Assembly (NCBI RefSeq): GCF_011684115.1
Contig: NZ_JAADJV010000001.1
Location: 930,001 to 994,000 of the forward strand
Origin: Rahnella aceris
GTDB taxonomy: Bacteria > Pseudomonadota > Gammaproteobacteria > Enterobacterales > Enterobacteriaceae
Direction of reading: 5' to 3'
Length of the DNA stretch: 64,000 nucleotides
In this document: piece after piece, positions 11,521 through 21,399 of the stretch
Layout: each line of letters starts with the position of its first letter
Numbering within the stretch: position 1 is the stretch's first letter
Position numbers and translations under genes: made by a program
Notes under the pieces: generated by a model
Seen by the model: the letters and a program-made list of their open reading frames with translations, nothing else
Told to the model about the DNA's origin: nothing
The model's database searches: none

Positions 11521-11641
11521 CGATCGAATAAAACCCTCGTTCTGATTCTTCCTGTTAAAAATAAGGGCAGAAGTTTTTTTCTTGCTCGTTCCCCGGCGAA
11601 GGGGAAGGCCGGGAAAGGGTATTAATGGCATCTCTGAACTG

Positions 11642-11770
11642 ACCCTCTTTTTTGCACTGCTCCTAACTCATTGATTTAATAAGTGCACGTGAACACACAA
11701 AAAAGAGGGTATTTCTGCTAAAACAGGGATAATCTCTTGCCGTTCAAAGCGTAAACCTGAAAACCCAACA
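11642..11770 (+). promoter_or_regulatory. CRISPR leader
   Basis: AT-rich sequence directly before the first repeat. A perfect 13-bp inverted repeat, ACCCTCTTTTTTG (11642-11654) with CAAAAAAGAGGGT (11698-11710), encloses an inner TGCACT/AGTGCA pair and CTAACTCATTGATTTAATAA. This resembles leaders of type I-F arrays in other enterobacteria, where the promoter and spacer-acquisition signals lie. Confidence 0.7.
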
Positions 11771-12038
11771 GTTCACTGCCGCACAGGCAGCTTAGAAATG
11801 AGCAACAAATCCAGCGGCGCGGCAATTGTCGTTCACTGCCGCACAGGCAGCTTAGAAATCTGGAACAAACAACTCGCCAGCGCCTTTTTAGTTCACTGCC
11901 GCACAGGCAGCTTAGAAAGTTAGATGATTTTCACAGCAGGAGAGAACCCGGTTCACTGCCGCACAGGCAGCTTAGAAAGATCCGCATTAATACGTCGGGC
12001 TGCGCATCACGTTCACTGCCGCACAGGCAGCTTAGAAA
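11771..12038 (+). CRISPR. Type I-F CRISPR array, five repeats, four spacers
   Basis: Five identical 28-base repeats start at 11771, 11831, 11891, 11951 and 12011 (beginning GTTCACTGCC, ending CTTAGAAA), separated by four 32-base spacers. The repeat carries the CTGCC-GCACA-GGCAG hairpin recognised by Cas6f (Csy4) and is the classic type I-F repeat. The repeat nearest the trailer end is not degenerate. No cas gene occurs in the window, so processing would need Cas proteins encoded elsewhere. No spacer has an obvious match inside the window. Confidence 0.97.
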
Positions 12039-12085
12039 TGCATCACCAGGGCGGCGGAAGTCCACTGCCGCCAGCCCCCCAAAAC

Positions 12086-13099
12086 TCATCCCACCAAATC
12101 CCGTTCAACAAACCCTTTGCGCCACATTGTCGGCGACATGCCCAGCCGCTGGCGGAAGTGATGACGTAAAGTTTCCGGCGATCCGAAACCGGCCTGTTCG
12201 GCAACGCGGTCAATACTCAGTGTTCCGTTTTCCAGCAGGGCGCAGGCTTTTTCCAGCCGCACGGTCAGCATCCATTCTCCCGGTGTGGTGCCGGTAGCAT
12301 CATGGAAGCGGCGCAGGAAGGTGCGGCGGCTCATACCGGCTTGTCTGGCGAGCTGATCAATCACCAGCGGTGTATTGAGATGGCCGCGTAAGTCATCGAG
12401 CAAGGGCGCCAGCGTTTTTGTCTGATGCCGTGGTACCGGTTGCTGGATCAACTGAGCCTGATTCCCTTCGCGCAGCGGCGGCGTCACCATGCGGCGCGCT
12501 GTACGGTTAGCGACTTCGATACCATAATCGCGGCGGATCAGATGCAGACACAAATCGACGCCCGCCGCACCACCGGCAGAGGTGATGATGCTGCCTTCAT
12601 CGACATAAATCATGCCGTGCTCAACCTGCACGTCAGGGAATTTTTGCGCCAGAACATCGGTGCTGTTCCAGTGCGCCGTCGCGCGTTTACCGTCCAGCAA
12701 ACCCGCAGCGGCCAACACGAAACTTCCCGCGCAGATCGACACAATTCTTGTCCCGTTGTGATGGGCTTTTTGCAGCGCAGCAATCAGCCGCTCAGACGCC
12801 GGTTCGTGAATGCTTCGCCAGCCGGGGATCACAATCGTACCGGCGTCTTCCAGCAGTTCCAGCCCGCCATCCACCACCAGCCGCACGCCACCTTGCGCGC
12901 CGAAAGTCCCTTCTTCTACCGACGCGACGGCTAACTCGTACAGCGGTTCGCCCGTGAGTTCATCGGCACGGCCAAAGGCTTCGACGGCGATGCCAAACTC
13001 GAAGGTACACAGACATTCATAAGCCAGCAGCACCAGTCGCCGGTTGGGCGCAGCGGGATGGCGGGAGGAAGACATCAGCGGCAGATCAACTTTTTGCAT
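12086..13099 (-). CDS. GlxA/FtrA-type transcription regulator (DJ-1/PfpI plus AraC HTH)
   Basis: Cytoplasmic regulator with an N-terminal DJ-1/PfpI-like ligand domain (nucleophile-elbow motif SICAGSFVLAAAGLLDGKRATAHW) and a C-terminal AraC-type double helix-turn-helix (DQLARQAGMSRRTFLRRFHDATGTTPGEWM; VAEQAGFGSPETLRHHFRQRLGMSP). Start chosen at 13099 (MQKVDLPLM), 337 residues; an upstream in-frame ATG at 13180 would overlap the divergent exporter's control region. It lies divergent to the MFS gene and probably controls it; the effector is unknown. Confidence 0.85.
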   Translation of the reverse strand: MQKVDLPLMSSSRHPAAPNRRLVLLAYECLCTFEFGIAVEAFGRADELTGEPLYELAVASVEEGTFGAQGGVRLVVDGGLELLEDAGTIVIPGWRSIHEPASERLIAALQKAHHNGTRIVSICAGSFVLAAAGLLDGKRATAHWNSTDVLAQKFPDVQVEHGMIYVDEGSIITSAGGAAGVDLCLHLIRRDYGIEVANRTARRMVTPPLREGNQAQLIQQPVPRHQTKTLAPLLDDLRGHLNTPLVIDQLARQAGMSRRTFLRRFHDATGTTPGEWMLTVRLEKACALLENGTLSIDRVAEQAGFGSPETLRHHFRQRLGMSPTMWRKGFVERDLVG

Positions 13100-13213
13100 G
13101 AAAGGATAACCCTCAGGTTGGCACGATCTTGACGATACATGGCATACCGGCAGATTTCTACTCTGACGCCAATCTTCCATGCTATGCGTCTCTTATCCCC
13201 GCAGGATTTAATC

Positions 13214-14689
13214 ATGAAAAACACACTCGCACTGATGGCGGTTTGTCTGGCCGCCCTGATGTCGGGGCTGGAAATTTCCAGCGTCCCCGTATTATCACCG
13301 GTACTCGAACAGGAACTGCATGCCAGTTTCCGCGAGCTTCAGTGGATCATGAACGCTTACACGCTCGCCTGCACCACGGTACTGATGGCGACCGGTACGC
13401 TGGCAGACCGCTATGGACGGAAACGTGTTTTTATCATCAGCATTACAGCGTTCGGGCTGACCTCGCTGATGTGCGGTCTCGCCGGTAGCGCACAATGGCT
13501 TATCGCAGGACGTTTTCTTCAGGGACTGAGCGGCGGCGCAATGCTGACCTGCCTGATTGCGATCCTTTCCTCGCAGTTTCCGCAAGGGAAAGCGCGCAGT
13601 CAGGCGTTTGCCGCATGGGGGATTACGTTTGGTTTCGGGTTAGGGTTCGGCCCGATCATTGGTGGCACGCTGGTCGCCTGGCTGAGCTGGCGATGGGTGT
13701 TTCTGATCCACGTTGTTATCGCCGTACTGACCCTGATTCTGGCGCTGAAAAACGTGGTGGAATCCCGTGACGGACAGGCTAAAAAACTGGATCTGGGGGG
13801 ATTGATTACCCTTTCGGTCACGGTCTTGGGCGCGACGTTCCTCATTACTCAGGGCAGCATTCTGGGCTGGAGCAGTGTTACAGCAGGCGCTGTTCTGCTG
13901 GCTACCGCCGTCAGCGCGGTGATGTTCATCCGCATTGAAAAACGCCATCCGCACCCGATGTTTGATTTTTCGGTCTTCCGCGTCCGGGCATTTTCTGGTG
14001 CGCTGATGGGGTCGGTAGGGATGAATTTCAGCTTCTGGCCGCTGATGATTTATCTGCCGGTGTATTATCAGGGCGGGTTGGGTTATGGCAGTGTCGCTAC
14101 CGGTATGGCACTGCTGGCTTATACGTTACCCACGTTGCTGATGCCACCGCTCGGTGAAAAACTGACAACACGTTTTGGCGCGTCACGTCTGATCCCGCTG
14201 GGATTATTCACAATAGGCGCAGGTTTTATGCTGATGCAAATCGCCGTCGTTCATCACCTTAGCCTATTGCCGGGTGCGCTGCTGGCAGGCATTGCGCTGG
14301 GGCTGACCAATACACCGGTCACCAACACCACAACCGGCTCTGTTGCGGCCAACCGCGCGGGAATGGCGTCGGGGATTGATATCAGTGCGCGCCTGATTAC
14401 CCTGGCGATCAACATTGCGCTCATGGGAAACCTGCTGGTGGCGGGAATTGCCGCGAGCCTGAAAAAAGTCATGCCCGCAGCAGGGGAATTATCTTCGCTG
14501 GCAGAACGTATTGCAGGCGGCTCAGCCATTGAACCCCTGCAAAGCGGACAGATTGCGCAGGCACTGACTGATGGCTTTGCAGGCATTCTGCTCTATGGCG
14601 CGGCAGGCGTATGGGTACTGGCACTTCTCAGTTATTTGCTTTTTAACGGCAGGGGGCGGCGTAAAACGGTGTCTTGCGAGCCGTCCTGA
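13214..14689 (+). CDS. MFS drug-type exporter, DHA2 family
   Basis: Inner-membrane proton antiporter predicted to have 14 helices. The 491 residues begin MKNTLALMAVCLAALMSGLEISSV and include the MFS loop motif LADRYGRKRV and the family's LQGLSGGAM and SWRWVFLIHV segments. The start at 13214 follows AGGA at 13203-13206; an upstream ATG at 13139 is less likely. Substrate not predictable. Divergent from the AraC-type regulator, with which it probably forms a regulator-exporter pair. Confidence 0.88.
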   Translation: MKNTLALMAVCLAALMSGLEISSVPVLSPVLEQELHASFRELQWIMNAYTLACTTVLMATGTLADRYGRKRVFIISITAFGLTSLMCGLAGSAQWLIAGRFLQGLSGGAMLTCLIAILSSQFPQGKARSQAFAAWGITFGFGLGFGPIIGGTLVAWLSWRWVFLIHVVIAVLTLILALKNVVESRDGQAKKLDLGGLITLSVTVLGATFLITQGSILGWSSVTAGAVLLATAVSAVMFIRIEKRHPHPMFDFSVFRVRAFSGALMGSVGMNFSFWPLMIYLPVYYQGGLGYGSVATGMALLAYTLPTLLMPPLGEKLTTRFGASRLIPLGLFTIGAGFMLMQIAVVHHLSLLPGALLAGIALGLTNTPVTNTTTGSVAANRAGMASGIDISARLITLAINIALMGNLLVAGIAASLKKVMPAAGELSSLAERIAGGSAIEPLQSGQIAQALTDGFAGILLYGAAGVWVLALLSYLLFNGRGRRKTVSCEPS

Positions 14690-14850
14690 GTTTACAAATC
14701 CGCGTTGCATATCGTGCAGCGCGTTTTTGCGTAATGTCTTCCATTTGTCTGAAAAATAATCATTTTCCCTGCGCATCTTTTTACTGAATATGGCGTGATA
14801 GCCCTGCGGGACGGGGCTTCACGGAAATAGTCGTGATGCAAAATGATAAT

Positions 14851-14879
14851 TTGATTAAGTACGACAACTGGCGTACATT
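14851..14879 (+). promoter_or_regulatory. Promoter with embedded palindrome before the toxin-antitoxin-like pair
   Basis: TTGATT (14851-14856) and TACATT (14874-14879) are spaced by 17 bases, a good sigma-70 arrangement. The spacer carries an inverted repeat GTACG (14859-14863)/CGTAC (14872-14876), suited to autorepression by the antitoxin. The predicted start site would fall almost on the first ATG at 14888, so the transcript could be leaderless, or another promoter is used. Confidence 0.5.
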
Positions 14880-14887
14880 GAGGGCTC

Positions 14888-15184
14888 ATGAGTTTCAGAG
14901 AGATCAAATGGAAGGTGATCGAATGTTTGAAGAATGGAAATATTGAATTTGAGGCAAGACGCGGGATTCAGCTTAAGAATTTGTTAAGTACGGGTGACAT
15001 CTCGCCCTTTGAAGTGGCGGCCTTAATCGGCAGGGCATCCGGAGATCATTATCAGGTTCGCCCCTACCATTTTGACAGCAGTATTGATGTCCACATCATC
15101 ACCGTCAGTAGTGCCGGAGTACCCTGGTACATCAAGTGGTATTTTACAGAGCCCACCAGTGTTTTTATCAGCGTTCATCATTAA
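14888..15184 (+). CDS. Possible MqsR-like toxin
   Basis: A 98-residue protein, the same length as E. coli MqsR, a RelE-fold mRNA interferase. No close family is certain. The layout V..CLKNGNIEF...LLSTGDISPFEVAALIGRASGDHYQ, ending in a strand pair VPWYIKWYFTEPTSVFISVHH, parallels MqsR's VKKLVNAG..., LSESDFYKS and VYLKITV...VSFKE. It precedes a zinc-cysteine protein by 8 bases, the toxin-first order of mqsRA. Function is inferred from size, order and weak similarity; it could also be a different RelE-like or unrelated protein. Confidence 0.5.
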   Translation: MSFREIKWKVIECLKNGNIEFEARRGIQLKNLLSTGDISPFEVAALIGRASGDHYQVRPYHFDSSIDVHIITVSSAGVPWYIKWYFTEPTSVFISVHH

Positions 15185-15192
15185 GGAAGAAT

Positions 15193-15786
15193 ATGATTAT
15201 TTATAAAGTCGGAGACGAGAAAAAGGCGATGTGTGGCGTCTGTGAGGCTTTTCGCATTGTCAGCTATCAGCTGCGCGATGTGCCGTTTGATGACGGCAGC
15301 GGTATGGTGAAAAATATCATTGCGGGCGTATGTAAAACCTGCGACAGCGTTGCGGTGATCCCTTTTCAGTCTGTGCCTGCCATCAAAAAGCAGTTGCAGA
15401 TACAACGCAAAGCCGTGGAAACCCGTGTGCCTGCGCACATGATTGATCTGCTGAACATGGCGAGTGCGGAATTGGGGGCAACCCCTGATTTCGTGCCGTT
15501 ACTGCTCAAATATTATATTCATCAGCTGGCATCAAATCCTGAAGCGGCCCTGCGCCTGGTGACCTTGCTGACGTCCGAACTGGCGACCGGTCTGGCCAAT
15601 AAGCGCCTTTCCCTGAAAGGGCGCGAGATCGGTAATGATATCGAAAAACTCAAATCCCTGTCCCAGATCGACAACACCACAGAGTTACTTAAAGGCGTGG
15701 TGCTGATGATTCATCACGACCTTCTGGTCAATCCGGATGCCCATCGCATCGCAGTTTTAAAGAGTTTTGTCGCCACCGTTGCCTGA
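15193..15786 (+). CDS. Zinc-cysteine protein, possible MqsA-like antitoxin
   Basis: 197 residues. The first about 55 residues hold two CxxC pairs (CGVC...CKTC) around RDVPFDDG..MVKNIIAGVC, resembling the zinc domain of MqsA, which binds MqsR. The remainder is helical with no XRE-type helix-turn-helix as in MqsA; a segment VPAHMIDLLNMASAELGATPDF resembles ribbon-helix-helix-type DNA-binding segments but this is weak. Start at ATG 15193 follows GGAAGA; an upstream in-frame ATG at 15136 lies inside the preceding gene. Confidence 0.55.
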   Translation: MIIYKVGDEKKAMCGVCEAFRIVSYQLRDVPFDDGSGMVKNIIAGVCKTCDSVAVIPFQSVPAIKKQLQIQRKAVETRVPAHMIDLLNMASAELGATPDFVPLLLKYYIHQLASNPEAALRLVTLLTSELATGLANKRLSLKGREIGNDIEKLKSLSQIDNTTELLKGVVLMIHHDLLVNPDAHRIAVLKSFVATVA

Positions 15787-15820
15787 TCACTTCCCCCGAA
15801 AAAATTTGACCCCCATCACA

Positions 15821-15847
15821 TAAAGTTCCTGTTCTTCCTGCCGATAA
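15821..15847 (+). promoter_or_regulatory. FliA (sigma-28) promoter of the receptor/che operon
   Basis: TAAA (15821-15824), exactly 15 bases, then GCCGATAA (15840-15847): a perfect match to the flagellar class III consensus. It lies 35 bases upstream of the tsr-like gene and gives the receptor-cheRBYZ block its own promoter, separate from cheAW. Confidence 0.92.
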
Positions 15848-15882
15848 CTGTTCCAGATAATTCTCATTTGAAAAGGAACAAC

Positions 15883-17577
15883 ATGTTTAACCGTATGAAA
15901 GTGGTCACGGGCATCGTGATCTTACTGGTGGTCTTCGGTGCTTTACAGTTGGTATCCGGTGGCCTGTTCTTTAAATCGTTAAAGACAGACAAAGATAATT
16001 TCACCACGTCTCAGCAAATCCGTTTACAACAGGCAGAATTTAACGCCAGCTGGATTTATCTGCTGCAAACCCGCAACACCCTGAACCGTGCGGGTATCCG
16101 TTTCATGCTCGACGCCAACCAGATGGGCAGCGGCGCAACGGTCAAAGAACTGATTGATACCGCCACCAAAGATCTGCAAATCGCCGATCAGCACTTTGCC
16201 AGTTATCAAAAAATCCCCGCTGATGCCAGCCAGAACCCGCAATTTGCCGCCGACGCCAAAAAGCAATATCAGGTGCTGCATGACGCGCTTTCGGAACTGA
16301 TTGAGCTGATTGGTCTGGGGCGTATCAATGACTTCTTCGAACAACCGACTCAGCAGTATCAGGACAACTTCGAAAAAGCTTTCGTCACCTATATCGATCA
16401 GAACGACCGTCTGTATAACGAGGCGGTGAAAGTGAGCGAGAATTCCTTCACGCATGCCATATGGATGCTGGGTACCGTGTTGATTGTGCTGGCGATTTTC
16501 ATCCTGCTGGCCTGGACTGGCGTGCAACGCATCCTGATCCATCCGCTGAAAAATATCGTCGATACCATCCGTAAAATTGCAACCGGTGATCTGACGCACG
16601 AAATAGTCGTGAAAAGCCGTAATGAAATCGGCCAGCTTGCCGATAGTCTCAAGTACATGCAGGACGAACTGATCCGCACGGTCTCCGGTGTACGTCATGG
16701 CGCTGATGCAATTTACAGCGGTGCGAGCGAGATCTCCGCAGGCAACAGTGATTTGTCTTCACGTACTGAACAGCAGGCGTCTGCGCTGGAAGAAACCGCC
16801 GCCAGTATGGAACAGCTGACCGCGACCGTGAAACAGAACGCCGAAAACGCCCGTCAGGCCAGCCAGCTGGCACTGAGCGCGTCCGAAACCGCACAGAAGG
16901 GCGGGAAAGTGGTAGCAAACGTGGTCGATACCATGAATGACATCGCCAGCAGCTCGAAAAAGATCACCGACATTACCGGTGTGATCGACGGGATTGCTTT
17001 CCAGACCAACATTCTGGCGCTGAACGCCGCCGTTGAAGCGGCGCGTGCCGGTGAGCAGGGCCGTGGATTTGCGGTCGTGGCCGGTGAAGTCCGTACCCTG
17101 GCGCAACGCAGCGCGCAGGCAGCAAAAGAAATTAAAGGGCTGATTGATGATTCTGTCAGCCGCATTAATACCGGTTCAGTGCTGGCGGAAAGTGCCGGTG
17201 AAACCATGCATGACATGGTGAATGCCGTTACGCGTGTGACTGACATTATGGGCGAAATCACCTCGGCATCGGATGAACAAAGCCGCGGGATTGAGCAGGT
17301 CGCACAAGCCATCACTGAAATGGATCGGGTGACGCAGCAGAACGCCTCACTGGTTGAAGAATCCGCGTCCGCTTCTGCGGCGCTGGAAGAGCAGGCGAGC
17401 CTGCTGACGCAATCAGTGGCCGTGTTTACGCTGAGCCAGACCGCAAATAACAACGTGCGCCAGAATCCGGCATCTTCGGCGAGGCTGTCTCTGTTGACTC
17501 CGAACCTTTCTGGTTCTAAAGCCGGTAAGGGTGGAGCGCAGGGAACAGATTTAACCGAAAACTGGGAAACCTTCTAA
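15883..17577 (+). CDS. tsr: Methyl-accepting chemotaxis protein, serine (Tsr) type
   Basis: Inner-membrane chemoreceptor, 564 residues: membrane helix, periplasmic four-helix sensor domain, second helix near 190-215, HAMP, then the signalling domain with the tip [37 protein letters not shown]. All residues that bind serine in E. coli Tsr are at the same positions: Arg64, Asn68, Arg69, Arg73, Phe151, Phe152 and Thr156. The C-terminal NWETF pentapeptide docks CheR and CheB. ATG 15883 follows AAGGA; a TTG at 15868 is rejected. Confidence 0.9.
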   Translation: MFNRMKVVTGIVILLVVFGALQLVSGGLFFKSLKTDKDNFTTSQQIRLQQAEFNASWIYLLQTRNTLNRAGIRFMLDANQMGSGATVKELIDTATKDLQIADQHFASYQKIPADASQNPQFAADAKKQYQVLHDALSELIELIGLGRINDFFEQPTQQYQDNFEKAFVTYIDQNDRLYNEAVKVSENSFTHAIWMLGTVLIVLAIFILLAWTGVQRILIHPLKNIVDTIRKIATGDLTHEIVVKSRNEIGQLADSLKYMQDELIRTVSGVRHGADAIYSGASEISAGNSDLSSRTEQQASALEETAASMEQLTATVKQNAENARQASQLALSASETAQKGGKVVANVVDTMNDIASSSKKITDITGVIDGIAFQTNILALNAAVEAARAGEQGRGFAVVAGEVRTLAQRSAQAAKEIKGLIDDSVSRINTGSVLAESAGETMHDMVNAVTRVTDIMGEITSASDEQSRGIEQVAQAITEMDRVTQQNASLVEESASASAALEEQASLLTQSVAVFTLSQTANNNVRQNPASSARLSLLTPNLSGSKAGKGGAQGTDLTENWETF

Positions 17578-17662
17578 GCACGTACATAACATCGCGACCC
17601 GAAAGAGTCAGGTTTGCCGTTAACGCAAAGGCAGTCCCGAGTATGTAGGGTATAAGAATAAA

Positions 17663-17684
17663 GGTGCCGGTCTGGGCTGGCACC
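17663..17684 (+). other. Hairpin in front of the second receptor
   Basis: GGTGCC (17663-17668) pairs with GGCACC (17679-17684), loop of 10, ending 14 bases before the start codon. It could slow decay or lower translation of the second receptor relative to the rest of the operon; no T-run, so not a terminator. Confidence 0.35.
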
Positions 17685-17698
17685 TAATGAGGTTATCC

Positions 17699-19369
17699 AT
17701 GTTTAAGCACATCCGTGTGTCCACCTGCATGTTTTTGTTATTGATAGTGTTCTTTGTTATGCAACTGGTTAACAGCGGGTTATCGCTGCAGGCCGCCCAC
17801 ACGGATAAATTGAATTTTGAGCAGATATCCAACACCGCTGAACAGCGTGATGCGCTCAGCCAGTCCTGGTCTTATCTGTTGCAGACCCGTAATACCCTTA
17901 ACCGCGCGGCAACGCGTCTGGCGCTGAAACAGCCCCAGGAAAACATCACTCAGCTGATGTCGGATGCCAAAGCCAGCCTGAAAAAGGCCGAAGACGCTTA
18001 CGCTGCATTTCTGGCTCTGCCCCGCAGAACAGAAAAAGCGGTGGCACTGACTGCTGTGAACAAGGCGAGTTATCAGCAACTGCACGATATGTTGCAGACG
18101 CTGACTGAGCTGCTGTCCAGCGGCGACATGAACGGTTTTCTGAACGGTCCGGCGCAAAAGTATCAGGATCAGTTCCAGAAAGATGTCGGTGATTACACTG
18201 CCTACGTCAGTGCCCGCTTCGGGGAAGCGCAAACGCAAACCGCAGCGTCTTACCAGAATGTCATGATCAACACCTCCGTCGCCCTTGTTCTGCTGATTGC
18301 CCTGACGGTACTGGCGCTGGTGGTGACCCGCCGCATTCTGTTTACTCCGCTGACCATTATGCGCGGACATTTTGACCGCATCGGGGCCGGTGATATCTCT
18401 TCGCCCATCGTTGCAGAAGGGCGCTACGAAATTAAAGTCATGCTGGAAAGCCTGCAGCAGATGCAAACGTCGCTGGCAGACACCGTCCGCACCGTGCGTC
18501 ACGGCGCTGACACCATGTTCTCCGGCCTGAAAGGGATCGCGGCGGGCAACACTGATCTGTCTTCACGGACTGAACAGCAGGCGTCGGCGCTGGAAGAAAC
18601 CGCAGCGAGCATGGAACAACTGACCGCCACCGTGAAACAGAATGCCGAGAATGCCCGTCAGGCCACGCAACTGGCACGCGATGCGTCGAATACCGCAGAA
18701 AAAGGCGGTGAACTGACCGGCAACGTGGTGAAAACCATGAATGATATTGCAGGCAGCTCGAAGAAAATCAGCGCAATCACCAGCGTCATTGATGGCATTG
18801 CGTTCCAGACCAACATTCTGGCACTGAACGCGGCGGTTGAAGCGGCACGTGCCGGTGAGCAGGGCCGTGGATTTGCGGTCGTGGCCGGTGAAGTACGAAC
18901 CCTGGCACAACGCAGCGCACAGGCCGCGAAAGAAATCAAAGCACTGATAGATGAATCTGTCAGCCGCGTCAGTCAGGGTTCCCAACTGGTTGAATCCGCC
19001 GGAAATACCATGGATGACATCGTTCGTGCTGTCACCCGCGTAACTGACATCATGGGCGAAATCGCCTCGGCGTCTGACGAACAAAGTCGTGGCATCGAAC
19101 AGGTATCGATTGCCGTGACCCAAATGGATCAGGTTACACAGCAAAACGCCACGCTGGTTCAGCAGGCCGCTTCTTCCACGCATGCGCTGGAAATCGAGTC
19201 TGAAAATCTGACCCGTGCGGTATCGGTGTTTCGCCTTGCCACCACTGACGGCGCAGGTCAACGCCGCAGCGGACTGGCTCAGGGCCTGACATCCCGCCAG
19301 GTGGCCCAACCCGCATTACTTCCGGCAACCGCAGGCGCGGTATCGGCAGATAACTGGGAAACATTCTGA
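17699..19369 (+). CDS. Methyl-accepting chemotaxis protein, second receptor (Tap position)
   Basis: 556-residue chemoreceptor with the same architecture and a C-terminal NWETF. It sits where tap lies in E. coli and shares Tap-like features such as [22 protein letters not shown] after the second membrane helix. In the sensor domain Arg64, Asn68, Arg69 and Arg73 are present, but the residues matching Phe152 and Thr156 of Tsr are Leu148 and Ala152, so serine specificity is doubtful; the ligand is unknown. Start at ATG 17699 after TGAGG; an ATG four codons upstream is possible. Confidence 0.88.
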   Translation: MFKHIRVSTCMFLLLIVFFVMQLVNSGLSLQAAHTDKLNFEQISNTAEQRDALSQSWSYLLQTRNTLNRAATRLALKQPQENITQLMSDAKASLKKAEDAYAAFLALPRRTEKAVALTAVNKASYQQLHDMLQTLTELLSSGDMNGFLNGPAQKYQDQFQKDVGDYTAYVSARFGEAQTQTAASYQNVMINTSVALVLLIALTVLALVVTRRILFTPLTIMRGHFDRIGAGDISSPIVAEGRYEIKVMLESLQQMQTSLADTVRTVRHGADTMFSGLKGIAAGNTDLSSRTEQQASALEETAASMEQLTATVKQNAENARQATQLARDASNTAEKGGELTGNVVKTMNDIAGSSKKISAITSVIDGIAFQTNILALNAAVEAARAGEQGRGFAVVAGEVRTLAQRSAQAAKEIKALIDESVSRVSQGSQLVESAGNTMDDIVRAVTRVTDIMGEIASASDEQSRGIEQVSIAVTQMDQVTQQNATLVQQAASSTHALEIESENLTRAVSVFRLATTDGAGQRRSGLAQGLTSRQVAQPALLPATAGAVSADNWETF

Positions 19370-19431
19370 TACCAGATGAAGAGTGAATTGGGTACCCGTT
19401 ACACCACCTGTCCCTCTAATGGAGCTGCACC

Positions 19432-20304
19432 ATGAATCAACCAGGCTCGCCAATGAGTGCTGATAACACTTCGATCATGGCACAGATGATCCAGCGTTTA
19501 CCGCTGTCCGATACCCATTTCCGCCGGATAAGTGAGCTTATCTATCAGCGCGCGGGTATTGTGCTGGCGGATCACAAACGCGAAATGGTCTACAACCGCC
19601 TGGTCCGGCGGTTGCGGATACTCGGGCTTAATGATTTCACCAGTTATATGGCGCTGCTGGAAAACGACAGCAACAGTCCGGAATGGCAGGCGTTTATTAA
19701 TGCGCTGACCACCAACCTGACGGCGTTTTTCCGCGAAGCGCATCACTTCCCGATCCTGGCAGAACATGCCCGTTCGCGTCCGAACAGTTACAGCGTCTGG
19801 AGCACGGCGGCGTCGACCGGCGAAGAACCCTATTCCATCGCCATGACGCTGAGTGAAGCGCTGGGGCCGCGGATGGCAAGCTGCCGCATTCAGGCCAGTG
19901 ATATCGATACGCAGGTGCTTGAGAAAGCCACCGCCGGGGTTTACCGCCTCGAAGAACTGCGCACGCTCAGCCCGCAGCAGTTACAGAAATTTTTCCTCAA
20001 AGGCACAGGCCCGCACAGTGGCCTGGTGCGTGTGCGTCCCGAACTGGCGCAGATGGTGGCTTTCCAGCAACTGAATCTGCTGGCGAACCAGTGGCAGCTG
20101 AACGGTCCGTTTGATGCAATTTTCTGCCGTAATGTGATGATTTATTTCGATAAAGAAACGCAGGAGAAAATTTTACGCCGATTTGTTCCGTTACTTAAAC
20201 CGGGTGGTCTGATGTTTGCCGGACACTCCGAAAACTTCAGCCAAATCAGCCGGGAATTTTATTTGCGCGGTCAGACTGTCTATGGCCTCGCCAAGGAGAG
20301 GTAA
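19432..20304 (+). CDS. cheR: Chemotaxis protein methyltransferase CheR
   Basis: Transfers methyl groups from S-adenosylmethionine to glutamates on receptor signalling helices for adaptation. 290 residues. Helical N-domain, then the SAM site ([15 protein letters not shown]), the beta-subdomain that grips the receptor NWETF tail, and [17 protein letters not shown] follows GGAG. The stop overlaps the cheB start by one base (TAATG). Confidence 0.96.
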   Translation: MNQPGSPMSADNTSIMAQMIQRLPLSDTHFRRISELIYQRAGIVLADHKREMVYNRLVRRLRILGLNDFTSYMALLENDSNSPEWQAFINALTTNLTAFFREAHHFPILAEHARSRPNSYSVWSTAASTGEEPYSIAMTLSEALGPRMASCRIQASDIDTQVLEKATAGVYRLEELRTLSPQQLQKFFLKGTGPHSGLVRVRPELAQMVAFQQLNLLANQWQLNGPFDAIFCRNVMIYFDKETQEKILRRFVPLLKPGGLMFAGHSENFSQISREFYLRGQTVYGLAKER

Positions 20305-21353
20305 TGAATAAAATCAGAGTGTTGAGCGTCGATGACTCGGCGTTAATGCGTCAGCTGATGACGGAAATCATCAACAGCCATCCGGATATGGAAATGGTCG
20401 CGACCGCCCCCGATCCGCTGGTGGCGCGTGATCTCATCAAGAAATTTAACCCGGACGTGCTGACGCTGGATGTTGAAATGCCGCGTATGGACGGCCTGGA
20501 TTTTCTCGAAAAGCTGATGCGTCTGCGTCCGATGCCGGTGGTGATGGTCTCCTCACTGACCGGCAAAGGCTCGGAAATTACCCTGCGTGCACTGGAGCTT
20601 GGCGCGATTGACTTTGTGACCAAACCGCAACTGGGTATCCGTGAAGGTATGCTGGCCTACAGCGAGATGATTGCCGATAAAATCCGCACGGCCTCAAAAG
20701 CGCGTCTGAACAAAAGCGTCAACATTGATCAGCCGCGTATTCTCAGCCATACGCCGCTGCTGAGCAGTGAAAAACTGATTGCCATCGGCTCATCAACGGG
20801 CGGCACAGAGGCTATCCGCCACGTGCTGCAACCGCTGCCGCCGACCTGTCCGGCGCTGATGATTACCCAGCATATGCCACCGGGTTTCACCCGTTCTTTC
20901 GCCGACCGTCTGAACAAGTTATGTCAGATCACGGTGAAAGAAGCGGAAGACGGAGAGCGTGTTTTGCCGGGCCATGCGTATATCGCACCGGGTGACAGAC
21001 ATATGGAACTCACGCGCAGTGGCGCCAACTACCAGGTTAAGTTGAACGACGGTCCGGCGGTGAACCGCCATCGTCCGTCGGTCGACGTTTTATTCCGTTC
21101 GGTGGCGCAGTTTGCCGGACGCAATGCCGTTGGGGTGATCCTGACGGGAATGGGCAATGACGGCGCCGCCGGCATGCTTGAGATGCACCGGGCAGGGGCT
21201 TACACCCTTGCACAAAACGAAGCCAGTTGTGTGGTGTTCGGTATGCCCCGTGAGGCTATCGCCACCGGTGGCGTAAACGAAGTGGTGGATCTCAGCCAAA
21301 TCAGCCAGCGGATGCTGGCGCAAATATCAGCCGGTCAGGCATTACGTATTTAA
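20304..21353 (+). CDS. cheB: Chemotaxis methylesterase/deamidase CheB
   Basis: Response regulator-esterase that removes methyl groups from receptors and deamidates glutamines. 349 residues, the E. coli length. Phospho-acceptor Asp56 ([12 protein letters not shown]) lies in the receiver domain. The catalytic triad Ser164 ([10 protein letters not shown]), His190 (ITQHMPPGF) and Asp286 ([10 protein letters not shown]) is intact. Coupled to cheR by a one-base overlap. Confidence 0.97.
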   Translation: MNKIRVLSVDDSALMRQLMTEIINSHPDMEMVATAPDPLVARDLIKKFNPDVLTLDVEMPRMDGLDFLEKLMRLRPMPVVMVSSLTGKGSEITLRALELGAIDFVTKPQLGIREGMLAYSEMIADKIRTASKARLNKSVNIDQPRILSHTPLLSSEKLIAIGSSTGGTEAIRHVLQPLPPTCPALMITQHMPPGFTRSFADRLNKLCQITVKEAEDGERVLPGHAYIAPGDRHMELTRSGANYQVKLNDGPAVNRHRPSVDVLFRSVAQFAGRNAVGVILTGMGNDGAAGMLEMHRAGAYTLAQNEASCVVFGMPREAIATGGVNEVVDLSQISQRMLAQISAGQALRI

Positions 21354-21399
21354 TTTTTCAGCCTTGTGCTGGGTAGCAAACCTTAGGAGTAGATAAAAC

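Noticed and set aside
12059..12075. Possible sixth, degenerate CRISPR repeat (TCCACTGCCGCC)
   Set aside because: Out of register: the preceding interval is about 21 bases rather than 32, and the match stops after 12 bases.
17585..17612. FliA promoter before the second receptor
   Set aside because: GAAAG...GCCGTTAA has only 11 bases between elements, far from 15; the gene is likely transcribed from the tsr promoter.
18563..19309. 248-codon frame antisense to the second receptor
   Set aside because: Same pattern occurs opposite tsr, showing it reflects the conserved signalling domain on the other strand.
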